A stretch of 64,000 nt of DNA from a bacterium (GTDB taxonomy: Bacteria; CAIWAD01): contig JAUXWS010000068.1 in assembly GCA_030685015.1 (NCBI GenBank), positions 1-64,000 of the forward strand. Reading direction: 5' to 3'. The notes under the pieces were generated by a model, which ran no database searches, was not told the DNA's origin, and saw only the letters and a program-made list of their open reading frames with translations. The position numbers were made by a program, and so were the translations under genes. The stretch's first letter is position 1. The number at the start of each line of letters is the position of its first letter. Of the stretch, positions 43,643-53,659 are shown one piece after another.

Positions 43643-46309
43643 TCATTTGATCAACATGGCCTTCTGCTGGCCAGCGGGCTGGCCGTCCAGCTCGAGGCGC
43701 AGCAGGTAGAGGCCGCTGGGCAGTCCGGCGGCATCGAAGCGCCGCTGGTGCTCGCCCCCGGGCAGCAGTCCCTGCGCCAGGAGGGCGACTTCCTGGCCGA
43801 GCAGGTTGAAGGCGGCCAGCCGCACCTGGGCCGGATGCTCCAGATGGAAGGCGACCTGGGTGACCGGGTTGAAGGGGTTGGGCCAGGCGGTCGACAGCCG
43901 GGGCCCGGCCGGTGTGACGGCGGCGGGAGCCAGCTGGGTGGCGAAGAGGAAATCCTTCAGCACGGGCAGGATCTCGGAGATGCTGTGGCTGGCGCCGGCG
44001 CCGCCCGCCGCTTCCAGGGCGAAATTGAGGTAGATCAGCCGGTAGGTGCCCAAGCCCGTGTGGATGCCCGTGGAGAAGACAGAGCTGTTGTCCAGGAAAA
44101 GGGTGGCGCCGTCGCCGGCGGGCAGGATCTCCGTGATGGGCACGTCCTGGTTGCCGGCGCCGCCCGCCCCCTGCAGGATGAGGTAGAGACCCTCGGTGGC
44201 GGAGCCGGCCACGCCCCGGGCCCCGCGCGTGCCACTGGTGGAGGTGCCCGTTTGCGCCTCAAGCACCTGGGTGAAGAAATCCGTGCCGGCCAGGTCGCTG
44301 TCGGCGTACTGGCTGGAGACGACCAAGTGATGGTTGGCGGCGTAGGCCGCGAAGAGCGTCTGTTCGCCCGCATCCAGGGTGCTGGTGTTCTGGCCCGAGG
44401 CGTAGATCGTCCAGCTGTAGCGGTTCATGTCCAGGGCCAGCCCGGCGATGTTGGGAAAGTCCCCGGTGGCGCTGCGGTACCAGTCGTAGATCCAGCCCCG
44501 CTCCTTCAACGCGTTGCGGTAGGCCGAGTGGATGCCGGCCTCGCCGGCGGAATCGTCGTAGACAAGCAGGTCGGGCAGCCCCACCATGGCCTCCAGGGTG
44601 GCGGTCAGGGTGTTGGCGTTGGGCGTGGAGACGCTGAGGCTGATGTCCAGGTACTGGGGGCTGTCATCGACAATGCGGATGAGGGCCGGCCAATTGCTCC
44701 CCTGGTAGGTGCTGCCGGTGGGCAGCACGGGCAGGGTGATGCTGGGCGTCAGGATCTCGATGCCGCCGGCGGGGCAGCTCAAGGTCAGGGTCAACTCCTC
44801 GGTGGGGTTGATCCCCGTGTTGGTGATGGAATAGTTCACACGCAGGGTGTCGCCCGCCAGCAGATGGCCGCCGTTGATGTCCAGGGCGGCGGTGGCGCCC
44901 AGGCTGACCGTGGTCTCCCGGATGTTCATGAGCGCCTTGTAGGCGTTGATGCGCCCCGTGCCCAGCATGCCCGCATAGGCGCTGTTGCAGCCCAGGTTGT
45001 AGATGTTGTCCACCGTGCCCAGCAGGCGGCTGCGCACCTCGGCATTGGTCAGCTCGGGGTTCATCCACCAGATGAGGGCGGCCAGGCTGGCGGCGTTGGG
45101 ACAGGCCATGCTGGTGCCGTAAAGGCTGGCGTAGGTGTTGTTGAAGATGGTGGAGTAGATGGCGGAGCCCGGGGCGGAGATGTCCACCCAGGTGCCGTAG
45201 TTGCTGAAGTCGGACTTGCAGTCGTTGGAGCTGGTGGAGGCGACGCTGATCATGCCGACGGAATAGTCCAGCTGATCCTGCGCGGTGCTGTTGTCGTTGC
45301 CGGCGGCATGGAAGCAGAGCAGGCCGCTGTTGTAGGCGGCGGTGGCGGGGTTGCGGACGGTGCCGCTGCCGCCGAAGCTCATGCTGATGATCTTGGCGCC
45401 GTTCTCGATGGCGTAGTAGATGGCCTGGGCGGCGGCCGTCTGGATGACGTAGCCGTTGCCGTCTGCGGCGTCGTAGCCGGCGCGCAGGCACATGATGCGG
45501 GCATCCCACGCGATGGAGGCGACGCCGATGCTGTTGTTGGTCTGGGCGGCGGCGATGCCGGAGACATGGGTCCCATGGCCGTTGAAGTCCATCGGATTGT
45601 TGTCCGGCTCGGTGCAGTCCTCGCCGGCGGAGCAGCCGGTGGTGCTCACCCAGTCCCAGCCGTAGAAATCGTCGATGTAGCCGTTGCCATCGTCGTCGAT
45701 CCCGTTGCGCTCGTCGGCTTCGCCGGGCGTGCTGCCGGTGGGGGGCATGGCGCCGTCACCGTCCAGGTCCTCGCCGGGATTGACCCAGATGCGGTTGATA
45801 AGGTCGGGATGGTTCCAGTCCACGCCGGAATCGATGATGGCGATGATCATGCCTGGGTTGCTGGGGTTCTCCGGGATGAGGTCCCAGGCCTGGGGCGCCT
45901 GCACGCGGTTCATCGTCCACTGCTGGCCCAGGTACTGGTCATTGGGTGTCCGGTAGACGGGCATGATGTAGTCGGGCTCGGCGTATTCCACCTTGCCCGT
46001 CGCCTCGAAGAGGGCGGCCATGCTCTCCATGTCCAGGGCGTGGTCGAAGGTCAGGACGTAGTTGAGGGAGAGGTCCGGCACCGTCTGGCGGCGCAGGACC
46101 GGATAGAGCGGCTCCACCGCGGCGGCCGGATGGTCGGCCAGGATGCGGTCGAAGTCCCCGCCCAGGCGGATGGCGCCCTGGGTGCGGCTGATCTGCGGGT
46201 GCTCCAGGAAGCGCACCGACAGGCGGCCGGGCACATAGGCGTCGCCGGGGGCGGCGGACAGGGTCGTGGCGGCCACCAGGCAGCCGGCCAGAATCGAGAT
46301 GAGGCGCAA
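43643..46309 (-). CDS. Secreted subtilisin-like protease with sorting domain
   Basis: 888 residues. A TTG start at 46309 is chosen: GGGAGG lies seven bases upstream and a signal peptide (MRLISILAGCLVAATTLSA) follows. The propeptide is followed by the S8 domain with Asp in IAIIDSGVDWNHPDL, His in GHGTHVSGIAAA and Ser in YGTSMACPNAASLAAL, so the triad is complete. An acidic, calcium-binding-like segment (NPGEDLDGDGAM) precedes the His. The C-terminal half has beta-sandwich repeats and ends in a sorting domain (STAWPNPFNPVTQVAFHLE to GQQKAMLIK). It should be an extracellular protease delivered by a type IX-like system. Confidence 0.9.
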   Translation of the reverse strand: MRLISILAGCLVAATTLSAAPGDAYVPGRLSVRFLEHPQISRTQGAIRLGGDFDRILADHPAAAVEPLYPVLRRQTVPDLSLNYVLTFDHALDMESMAALFEATGKVEYAEPDYIMPVYRTPNDQYLGQQWTMNRVQAPQAWDLIPENPSNPGMIIAIIDSGVDWNHPDLINRIWVNPGEDLDGDGAMPPTGSTPGEADERNGIDDDGNGYIDDFYGWDWVSTTGCSAGEDCTEPDNNPMDFNGHGTHVSGIAAAQTNNSIGVASIAWDARIMCLRAGYDAADGNGYVIQTAAAQAIYYAIENGAKIISMSFGGSGTVRNPATAAYNSGLLCFHAAGNDNSTAQDQLDYSVGMISVASTSSNDCKSDFSNYGTWVDISAPGSAIYSTIFNNTYASLYGTSMACPNAASLAALIWWMNPELTNAEVRSRLLGTVDNIYNLGCNSAYAGMLGTGRINAYKALMNIRETTVSLGATAALDINGGHLLAGDTLRVNYSITNTGINPTEELTLTLSCPAGGIEILTPSITLPVLPTGSTYQGSNWPALIRIVDDSPQYLDISLSVSTPNANTLTATLEAMVGLPDLLVYDDSAGEAGIHSAYRNALKERGWIYDWYRSATGDFPNIAGLALDMNRYSWTIYASGQNTSTLDAGEQTLFAAYAANHHLVVSSQYADSDLAGTDFFTQVLEAQTGTSTSGTRGARGVAGSATEGLYLILQGAGGAGNQDVPITEILPAGDGATLFLDNSSVFSTGIHTGLGTYRLIYLNFALEAAGGAGASHSISEILPVLKDFLFATQLAPAAVTPAGPRLSTAWPNPFNPVTQVAFHLEHPAQVRLAAFNLLGQEVALLAQGLLPGGEHQRRFDAAGLPSGLYLLRLELDGQPAGQQKAMLIK

Positions 46310-46563
46310 GAGGAATCCTCCCCTATGATATGTTGCGAACCGCGTCCAAGGCTGGGACCGATGAATCCCGGGGCGGCCTTCAGGATGGTGCCCACCGGGC
46401 TGAATGTCAATACGACGCAATAATCGTGCCTCGCCCAGCCGGTCCAGTTCGATGGATGGATTTGATGGAATCGGTTGATGGATAGCACCTTCAGCCCATG
46501 CCTTCAGCACCTGGTCGGTGCCTGCATCTGGATTCCCAGACAGTTGTCAGCCGGGAGGAGGGG

Positions 46564-48441
46564 ATGAGACGGCTGCTGGCGCCCCTGCTGCTCCTGGCGG
46601 CCGCCCTCGCCTTGCGCGTGGACTGGCACTTGGCCTTCCAGCAGCTGCCCCTCTACCTGTCCCCCGCCGTCGACGAGGCCCTGCACTGGGACTGGGCCCA
46701 GGCCCTGGCGGCGGGCCGCGGCTCGCCCGAGATCCCCTACTTCCGCGCGCCGCTCTATCCCTGGTGGCTGGGCTTCCTCCACAGGGCCGGACTGGGCATC
46801 GCCGGCCTGCGCTGGGCGGGCACGGCCCTGGGCGTGGCCAGCCTCCTGCTGCTCACCTGGTTGGCCGGACGCTGGCTGGGCCGCTCCGCCGGCCTGGCCG
46901 CCCTTGCCCTGGCGGGTGGCTGCGCCGCATGGATCTACTACGAGCCCCAGCTCCTGCTGGAGCATGGTGTCCTCTTCTTGCTGCTGGCCGCCACCACCGC
47001 CTGGCTCCTGGCCGGGGAGAGACCGCCCGGCCCCTGCGACCTCGCCTTCGGCCTGGCCCTGGGTCTGGCCGCCATCACCCGCCCCAACGCCCTGGTGCTG
47101 GCCCTCCTCGCCCTGCTGCTGATCTGGCGGATGCGCGAGAGCCGCTCCCGCCGTGGCCTGCGGCTGCTGTGGTGGCTGGGCGGCTGGCTGCCGCCCCTGG
47201 CCCTGGTGGCGGCCATCAACGGGTGGCCGGGTTCGGGCGTGCTGGTGGCCAGCCAGGGCGGCGTCAACCTCTGGATCGGCAACAACCCGGCCGCCAACGG
47301 CTGGAGCGCCGTGCTGCCTGGCGCCGGCCACGCCTGGGAGCGGGCCGACGCCGCCGGCTGGGCCACGCGCGAGGCGGGGCGCCCCCTGACGGCGGGTGAG
47401 GAGAGCCGCTTCTATGCCCGGCGGGCGGTGGACTGGTGGCGCACCCATCCCGGCGAGGCGGCGCGCCTGTGGGGACGCAAGATCGTCCTGCTCCTGGCCC
47501 CCGAGGAACTGGGAAACAACACCAGTCCCGCCGTCCTGGCCGCCCGGCGGCCTTGGATGGCCGCCCTCCTGCCCATTTCGTGGTGGCTCCTGCTGCTGCC
47601 CGGCCTGGCCGGACTGGCCCTGGGCTTTCCCCGCCACGCCGCCCTGCGCGCCTGGGTGCTGGGCGCCTTGCTACTGTATGCGGCCAGTTTCATTCCTTTC
47701 TTCATCACCGGGCGCTTCCGCCTCCCCCTTCTGCCGCTGCTGGCCCTGCCCGCCGCCGACCTGGCCGCCTACGCCCTGCCCCGGGTCTGGCGCACGGTGG
47801 CCCGGCACCTGGTGGGCCGCCCCGTGCCCGAGCCCGCACCCAGCCGACTGCCCCTGCGCCCGGCCCGCCTGCTGCTGCTGGGTCTCCTGCTGGCGGCGCC
47901 GGTGCTGGCCTGGCGGCAGGTCCATGAGGAAGTGGCCGGGGAAGGGGGCCGACGCGGTTGGCAGTCCTTCCAGCTGGGCAACGCCTGGATGCGCCTGCAG
48001 CAGCCGGATTCCGCCCGCGCCTGCTTTTTGGACGCGCTGGAGGACGCCCCCGCCCTGCCCGAGGTGCGGCTCAACCTCGGCCTGCTGGCCTGGAGGGTAG
48101 ACCCCGCCCGCGCCGAGAGCCTCTTCCGGGCGGAGCTGGCCTGGAACCCGACCTGCGCCAAGGCCTGGAACAACCTGGGCGGTCTGTGGCTGGAGCAAGG
48201 CGAGCCGGCGCGGGCGGCGGAAGCCTTCCGCCTTGCCCTGCGCCTGCGGCCCGACCTGGCCGACGCCGCCTGGAACCTGGGCCTGGCCCAGACCCGGCTG
48301 GGCCTGGCCGCCCTGGCGGCCGGCGACAGCGCGTCAGCCCGGGCGGTCCTGCAAGAAGTGTTGAGTAGTCCTTATCGTGGAGCCGGTCAAAGGCGCCTGG
48401 CCACCGTCCTCACATCGGCAGGGAAGCCGGCCACGCCTTGA
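46564..48441 (+). CDS. GT-C (ArnT/PMT-like, family 39) glycosyltransferase with TPR tail
   Basis: 625 residues. It transfers sugars from a lipid carrier at the outer face of the inner membrane. The first loop carries the acidic pair of family 39 (DEALHWDWAQAL, about 38-49) and FRAPLYPWWLGF (about 60-71), followed by about ten membrane helices. A periplasmic C-terminal part (about 470-610) has three TPR units (AKAWNNLGGLWLEQGEPARA is the clearest). GGGAGGAGGGG precedes ATG 46564. It is divergent from the subtilase and convergent with the nuclease gene. Its acceptor is unknown. Confidence 0.8.
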   Translation: MRRLLAPLLLLAAALALRVDWHLAFQQLPLYLSPAVDEALHWDWAQALAAGRGSPEIPYFRAPLYPWWLGFLHRAGLGIAGLRWAGTALGVASLLLLTWLAGRWLGRSAGLAALALAGGCAAWIYYEPQLLLEHGVLFLLLAATTAWLLAGERPPGPCDLAFGLALGLAAITRPNALVLALLALLLIWRMRESRSRRGLRLLWWLGGWLPPLALVAAINGWPGSGVLVASQGGVNLWIGNNPAANGWSAVLPGAGHAWERADAAGWATREAGRPLTAGEESRFYARRAVDWWRTHPGEAARLWGRKIVLLLAPEELGNNTSPAVLAARRPWMAALLPISWWLLLLPGLAGLALGFPRHAALRAWVLGALLLYAASFIPFFITGRFRLPLLPLLALPAADLAAYALPRVWRTVARHLVGRPVPEPAPSRLPLRPARLLLLGLLLAAPVLAWRQVHEEVAGEGGRRGWQSFQLGNAWMRLQQPDSARACFLDALEDAPALPEVRLNLGLLAWRVDPARAESLFRAELAWNPTCAKAWNNLGGLWLEQGEPARAAEAFRLALRLRPDLADAAWNLGLAQTRLGLAALAAGDSASARAVLQEVLSSPYRGAGQRRLATVLTSAGKPATP

Positions 48442-48453
48442 CGCCACCTCCAC

Positions 48454-48489
48454 ATCGATATCGGTATCGCTATCGCTATCGCTATCGAC
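48454..48489. repeat. Six ATCGNN hexamers in tandem
   Basis: ATCGAT, ATCGGT, three ATCGCT, ATCGAC in 6-base register, filling the 53-base gap between the convergent glycosyltransferase and nuclease genes. It shares the ATCGNN unit with the array at 14955-15002 but with a different dominant hexamer. Confidence 0.88.
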
Positions 48490-48494
48490 CCGCA

Positions 48495-50876
48495 TCATAG
48501 GTCCAGCGCCGCCACCCGAAAAAAAGCCGCCTCCGGCCACAGCCCGTCCACCAGCCAGAACTCCTGCCCCTCCTGAACAACCAGCGGCATCCAGGGACCC
48601 ATGACCTCGAGCGCGATCTCCACGCGGTAGGCCGTGGCGCCGGGGATGGCGTTCCAGGTGAGGCGGCTTCCCCCGGCTTCCCGCTGGATGGACAGGTCCG
48701 GCGCTTCAAGTCCCGGCGTCAGCCAGGTCCAGAACAGGGGCAGCACGCTCTGGCCGGCGGAACTGTCCAGCAGAAGATTGGCCTGGCCGTCGCAGGGGCC
48801 CTGGATGGTGAGCGGGAAGAGGAGGCCGGCGCCCGGGGCCAGGCTGGCCGGCACGGTGCCCGGAACGAGGCAGTCCGGCTCGTCGCTGACAAGGCTGTGG
48901 ATGATGAGGGGGCTGCCACCCGGATTGCCCAGCCAAAGCTGCACGGTGACCGGCTCGCCCGGGCAGGCCCGGCGCAGCGTGTCGGGCCGCATCACGCGGG
49001 CGGCCGGCCCCGCCGGCAGGTCGGCGCTGCCCGCCAGGGAGGCCAGGCGCAGGAGGAGGCCGGGCTGCTCGATGAAGGGATTGCGGTTGGCCTGCAGGGC
49101 GGCGATGCCCGCGTTGCGCGTGGTCTCCTTGGGGGAGACGGGATCGCTCAGATGCCAGGCGCGCAGGACCGCTTCCTGGGCGGCCATGTCCAGGAAGCCC
49201 TCCCGGTTGCCATAGCGCAGGGCGAAGTACATGACGGCGCGGGCGCAATCCCCTTTGTGCAGGTCGCGCGGCTCGAAGACGGTGACTCCCGCCGCGTTGG
49301 TGCCGCGGTTGGACCCGCCCAGGGGATAGCCCGGGGAGGAGTTCAGCACCACGCCGAAGGGCAGGTTGCCGCGGCTGTTGTTGACCCAGGCGTTGGTGGG
49401 GTAGAGGTGGTGCAGGTCGCTGCGCGCCTCCCCCTCGGCGCCATAGGACTGCGGCCAGGTGTGCTCCGTGTTCATCACGGCGGGGTCGGGAATGCCCGCC
49501 GTCTGGACGAGGGCGCCCGTGTAGACGCACTCCACCCAGCCGTCGACGTTGTCAAGATTGCTGAACATGGCCAGGCGCGCCGCGTCGTAGGAGAGGGGCG
49601 TCTGCCCGGCGACGAGGCCGGCCAGCACGGTCTTGAGGGCCGAGCCGCTCAGATTGTAGGTGCCGTCCCAGGTGGTGCCCGGATAGTCGCCGTCCGCCGA
49701 CAGCGGCAAGGCCGTGGCGCCCCAGTCCCCGCTGGCGGTCAGCCAGGCCTCGTAATGGAGGTTGTGGGGCGGCTGGATCTGCACCAGCAGCTCCAGGACC
49801 TGGCCGGGCGGGATCCAGGCGGAGGCGGGGGAGACCGTGAAGGGACCGCCCACCACCTCGATGCGCTTGACGTGGACCGCCTGCTCCCCTTCGTTGACCA
49901 GATGGGCCGTGGCCGTGCCCAGGCCGGTGGTCGACACTTGTCCCAGGGCCAGGCCGCTTTCGAGGAAGACCGGTGCCGCCGCGTCCGTGGGAATGGGATC
50001 CGTGCCCACCAGATAGCCGCCGCCGGCGCTGACGCTTTCCAGGTCCTGGTCGTCCACCGCCCGCACGAAGTACTCGACCAGCGCGCCCGCCGGCTGGGCG
50101 GGAATGAGGCCCTGCCAAAGGGGCGCCGCCGCGGAACTCATGGGCGTTGTGGTCCAGGCGGCGCCGGCGCTCCAGGACAGTTCCACCAGCGCCAGCAGTC
50201 CATCGTCGCTGACCTCCGCGCTCACCGTCACCGCCTGGCTGTCCGTGGGCAGGGCGGGCAGGTGGGCCACGTTCGCCACCAGGGGCGGGCTGTCGGAGTC
50301 CACGGCATGGCTGCCGAAGCCCGTGAAGGTGTCCTGGGGCAGCACGTCCCACTGGGAATCCGCCGGACTGGTGCCCGCCGACAGGCTCCAATCCACCGTG
50401 CCCTGCGCCACAGCAGGCTTGCGGGCCAGGGTGCGGTCCTTGGTGGCGGCGGCCACGCCGGCCACAGGCCAGCCGGCGCCGGGATCCTGGCCCAGCACGC
50501 CGATGCCGTCCAGGAGGAGGGGGCTGCCGCCCTGCATGCGGTAGAGTCCGACGAAATCATTGCCGTTCCAGTTGGCGAAGGTGCTGGAAGTGGCATGGGC
50601 GAGGGCGAGCAGGGCGGGGGCGGCGTTGGGATGGGCCACCACAAACACGGCACCCGGAGCGAGGCTGCCGCTGAAGGTGTGCAGGGTCGGGGTGGCCGCG
50701 CCGTTGGAGGCGAGGCCCAGCCGGTGATCGGCCAGATGGATGGTCGCCGCCGTCCCGTTGTAGATCTCGATGGCCTTGTTGAAGCTGCTCCCCTCGCAGT
50801 ACTCGCTGATGAAGAGCTCGCCCGCCCGGGAGGCGGCGACCAGACAGACGCAGGCCAGTAGAATGAACAGCTTCAC
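48495..50876 (-). CDS. Secreted endonuclease I with lamin-tail domain
   Basis: 793 residues. After the signal peptide, residues ~20-155 are a lamin-tail domain (LFISEYCEGSSFNKAIEIYN). Beta-sandwich regions follow. Residues ~400-580 are an endonuclease I (EndA-like) domain: NTEHTWPQS (469-477), the metal site DLHHLYP (487-493), NNSRGNLPFG, and CARAVMYFALRYG. The end is an Fn3-like domain (LTWNAIPGATAYRVEIAL), not a WPNPFNP sorting domain. It would degrade DNA or RNA outside the cell, probably for nutrient recovery. The start is GTG 50876, with GGGGGA upstream. It is preceded by a lamin-tail paralogue on the same strand. Confidence 0.85.
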   Translation of the reverse strand: MKLFILLACVCLVAASRAGELFISEYCEGSSFNKAIEIYNGTAATIHLADHRLGLASNGAATPTLHTFSGSLAPGAVFVVAHPNAAPALLALAHATSSTFANWNGNDFVGLYRMQGGSPLLLDGIGVLGQDPGAGWPVAGVAAATKDRTLARKPAVAQGTVDWSLSAGTSPADSQWDVLPQDTFTGFGSHAVDSDSPPLVANVAHLPALPTDSQAVTVSAEVSDDGLLALVELSWSAGAAWTTTPMSSAAAPLWQGLIPAQPAGALVEYFVRAVDDQDLESVSAGGGYLVGTDPIPTDAAAPVFLESGLALGQVSTTGLGTATAHLVNEGEQAVHVKRIEVVGGPFTVSPASAWIPPGQVLELLVQIQPPHNLHYEAWLTASGDWGATALPLSADGDYPGTTWDGTYNLSGSALKTVLAGLVAGQTPLSYDAARLAMFSNLDNVDGWVECVYTGALVQTAGIPDPAVMNTEHTWPQSYGAEGEARSDLHHLYPTNAWVNNSRGNLPFGVVLNSSPGYPLGGSNRGTNAAGVTVFEPRDLHKGDCARAVMYFALRYGNREGFLDMAAQEAVLRAWHLSDPVSPKETTRNAGIAALQANRNPFIEQPGLLLRLASLAGSADLPAGPAARVMRPDTLRRACPGEPVTVQLWLGNPGGSPLIIHSLVSDEPDCLVPGTVPASLAPGAGLLFPLTIQGPCDGQANLLLDSSAGQSVLPLFWTWLTPGLEAPDLSIQREAGGSRLTWNAIPGATAYRVEIALEVMGPWMPLVVQEGQEFWLVDGLWPEAAFFRVAALDL

Positions 50877-50969
50877 GCAGGATTCCCCCGTTCAGGCCCC
50901 GCCCGCCGGCGGGGATCCGGACTCTCATCGGCAAGGCGCCGGCCTGCCTGCAGGTGGCGCGCTGAAGAG

Positions 50970-51000
50970 AAGGCGGCCCCCCGCAGCGGGGGACCGCCTT
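50970..51000 (-). terminator. Intrinsic terminator of the lamin-tail/OB-fold gene
   Basis: AAGGCGG (50970-50976) pairs with CCGCCTT (50994-51000), with an inner CCCCCGC/GCGGGGG stem. On the minus strand CTCTTC follows. It lies in the 152-base gap between the two lamin-tail genes. Confidence 0.7.
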
Positions 51001-51028
51001 GTTCAGATGGTCGACGTGCGGGTGGCGC

Positions 51029-53659
51029 TCAGTTGACCGCCACCACCTTGTAGAAGGCCCGCCCCGTGGCCGGCACGGACAGGAAGGTGGCGCCGCCCGT
51101 GGGGACACCCGCGTTCCAGCCGTCGTAGCCGGTGGAGGTGGAGCTGAACACGATGTAGTCCGTGGCGCCTTCCACCGGCGCCCAGCTCAGGTTGACCAGC
51201 CCGCCGCCATAGGCGGCGCTGACCACCGGCGCGTCCAGCTCCTGCGGTGCCAGGGTGATGTCGGCCCAGCGGCGCGGGGTCATCTGGTAGCCCTCGAAGT
51301 AGGGCGCGGTGCCGTCGAACTGGCCGATCACGCCCACCACATGGAAGGGACCCCCCGGCGCCGGGTTCTCATCGATGTTGGTGTCGCGGTCGATGCGCAT
51401 GACAAACTGGTCGGCGCCCTGGGCGATGGTGACGTTGGCATGGCTGCCCGGGGCCGGCCACTGCAGCGGATCCACCAGTGTGCAGTTCAGCAGCTGCACG
51501 AACTGGGCCTCGAAGGACTCGGGATCCGCGCTCAAGGCGGCGATGGTCGTGGCGACGGGGACCGGCTCGCCCACGTGGCCGAGCACCACCACGCCGGCGA
51601 TGTTCTCCATCTCGGTCAGGCCGTTGTAGAAGCCCACCGTGCCCACCGCCTGGATCTCGTCGCCGATGATGGCGGTGGAGCTGTAGAGTTCGCCGCCGAA
51701 AAGGGCGACGCTGCCCGTGGCATGGGTCAGGTAGAAGGGGCCGCCCGAGCCGAACTCGGAACCGACGGTGAGCACGCCACAGATGTACTGGGTCGTGCCC
51801 TGAAGCAGGGGCACGCCGTTCCCGTCGTTGGCGCGGATGGTGGCGATGTCGGCGCAGGGGAAGACGGCGTAGACCGTGTAGCTGAAGGTGGCGCTGGTGC
51901 TCGTCTCCGCCTCGTTGTCGGTGGCCTCCACGTAGTAGTCCACCATGGCGCCGTCGGCCTGGGCCGGAATGGTGGCGCCCCAGATGTCGCCACTGACCAC
52001 GCTCATGGGCAGGGTGACCACGCCGCCGCCGTTGACCTGGTAGTTGAGAACGACGCTGGCCAGGGACACATCGTCCACGACCAGGGCCGTCACCGTCACC
52101 GCTTCCGTGTTGTCCGGCACGTAGGGCAGACGGGTCATGGCGCTGATGGAGGGCGGCTGGTTGCCGGCATAGGTGAAGTCGGCCAGGCTGCGCGGAATGA
52201 GCTGGTGGCCGTCCAGGTAGGGGCTGCTGGCGTCGTACTGGCCGATGACGGCGGTGAGGGTGAAGGCGCCGGCGGGGGCCGGGCTGCCGTCGATGTCCGT
52301 GTCGCGGTCGATGAACATGACAAAGCTCTCGGCGCCCTGCAGGACAGTCACCGTCCCGTTGCTGCCGGAGGCGGGCCAGGTGGAGCCGGGATCCAGCTCC
52401 AGGCCGGTGACGCGCACGAACTGGGCCTCGTAGCTCTCGGCGCCGGCGTTGAGCTGGGCCAGCGTAAGGTCCACCGGGGCGGGTTCGCCGGGATGTCCCA
52501 GGATGTTGATCACGGTGCAGTTCACCAGCTCGGTGAGGCCGTTGAAGAAGCCCACCGTGCCCGTCACCTGCACCTCGTCGCCGATGACCACCCCCGTGCC
52601 GATGACGTTGGCCCCGTAGGCCGTCATGCTGCCCGTCTCATGGGTGAAGTAGATGGGGCCGGCGGTGCCCAGCTGATTGCCCATGGTCACCACGCCGCAC
52701 AGGGTGCGCACCTGGTTGAGCAGCACCGGCTGGCCGGTGGCGTCGTTGGCGCGCACGGTGGCGATGTCGTCGCAATCAGAGGGGTCGTAGACCTGGTAGT
52801 CTTGGGTGCCGGACACCGTGGTGTTGCTCTCGTTGTCCGTGGCCTCCACCCGGTAGCCCACCATGGCGTTGTTGGCCTGGGCGGGGATGGTCCCGGCGTA
52901 GCTCGGCGCCACGCCCAGGGTCATGGCCGTGCTCTGCTCGGGACCACCGTCGACGGTGTAGACCAGGGTGACGGCGGTCAGGGCGCCGTTGTCCGTGACG
53001 TCGGCGCTCACGGTGACCGGATCGCTGCTGGAGGGCATGGCCGGCAGGTGGGCCAGGTTGCTGATGATGGGCATGCCCGTGTCGATGACGTGGCTGCCCA
53101 GGTTGGCGAAGGTGTTGATCGGATGGATCACCCACTGGGAGGTGGCGGCGTCCGTGCCGGCCGATGCGGCCCAATCGGTGGTGCCGCCGGTCACGGCGGG
53201 CTTGCGGACCAGCGTGTGGTCCATCGTGCCCGAGGCGTCGCCGGCCACGGTCCAGGAGGTGCCCGGGTCCGTCCCCAGGATGCCGAAGACGTCGATGAGG
53301 ACCGGATTGCCCTCCACCATCTGGTAGAGGCCGATGTAGTCGTCGCCGTTCCATTGCGCAAATCCGTTGCTCACGACGTCCGCCTGGGCCAGGATCGCCG
53401 GGTCCGCCGCGCCGTTGGCCACCACGAAGACGTCGCCGGGGGCGATCACATGGTTGAAGGTGAACATGGTGGGGTTGGCGTTGCCATTGAAGGCCACACC
53501 GAAGCGGTATCCCGCCAGGTCCACCGGGGAGGCGGTGGGATTGTAAACCTCAAGGGCCTTGTTGTTGCTTGATCCTTCGATGTATTCGCTGATGAACACG
53601 CCGGCAAAGGAACGCGCGGCCAGCATCAGCAGCAGGCCGCCCAGCATGGCTTTCTTCAT
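51029..53659 (-). CDS. Secreted lamin-tail protein with two OB-fold/beta-sandwich repeats
   Basis: 876 residues, ATG 53659 preceded by AGAGGA, with signal peptide MKKAMLGGLLLMLAARSFA. The N-terminal lamin-tail domain (VFISEYIEGSSNNKALEVYN) closely matches that of the downstream nuclease. Two tandem repeats follow, each a beta-sandwich (PVTVSADVTDNGAL / AVTVTALVVDDVSL) plus an OB-like unit (DIATVRANDATGQPVLL / DIATIRANDGNGVPLLQ, then CGVVTMGNQLG / CGVLTVGSEFG). The C-terminus is Fn3-like, ending FYKVVAVN. There is no catalytic motif; the OB units resemble the nucleic-acid-binding units found beside extracellular nucleases, so it may be a DNA-binding partner of the next gene. Confidence 0.72.
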   Translation of the reverse strand: MKKAMLGGLLLMLAARSFAGVFISEYIEGSSNNKALEVYNPTASPVDLAGYRFGVAFNGNANPTMFTFNHVIAPGDVFVVANGAADPAILAQADVVSNGFAQWNGDDYIGLYQMVEGNPVLIDVFGILGTDPGTSWTVAGDASGTMDHTLVRKPAVTGGTTDWAASAGTDAATSQWVIHPINTFANLGSHVIDTGMPIISNLAHLPAMPSSSDPVTVSADVTDNGALTAVTLVYTVDGGPEQSTAMTLGVAPSYAGTIPAQANNAMVGYRVEATDNESNTTVSGTQDYQVYDPSDCDDIATVRANDATGQPVLLNQVRTLCGVVTMGNQLGTAGPIYFTHETGSMTAYGANVIGTGVVIGDEVQVTGTVGFFNGLTELVNCTVINILGHPGEPAPVDLTLAQLNAGAESYEAQFVRVTGLELDPGSTWPASGSNGTVTVLQGAESFVMFIDRDTDIDGSPAPAGAFTLTAVIGQYDASSPYLDGHQLIPRSLADFTYAGNQPPSISAMTRLPYVPDNTEAVTVTALVVDDVSLASVVLNYQVNGGGVVTLPMSVVSGDIWGATIPAQADGAMVDYYVEATDNEAETSTSATFSYTVYAVFPCADIATIRANDGNGVPLLQGTTQYICGVLTVGSEFGSGGPFYLTHATGSVALFGGELYSSTAIIGDEIQAVGTVGFYNGLTEMENIAGVVVLGHVGEPVPVATTIAALSADPESFEAQFVQLLNCTLVDPLQWPAPGSHANVTIAQGADQFVMRIDRDTNIDENPAPGGPFHVVGVIGQFDGTAPYFEGYQMTPRRWADITLAPQELDAPVVSAAYGGGLVNLSWAPVEGATDYIVFSSTSTGYDGWNAGVPTGGATFLSVPATGRAFYKVVAVN

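Noticed and set aside
46346-46366. AAGGCTGGGACC as a third copy of the REP-like arm
   Set aside because: Only 12 bases agree and the inverted half is lacking.
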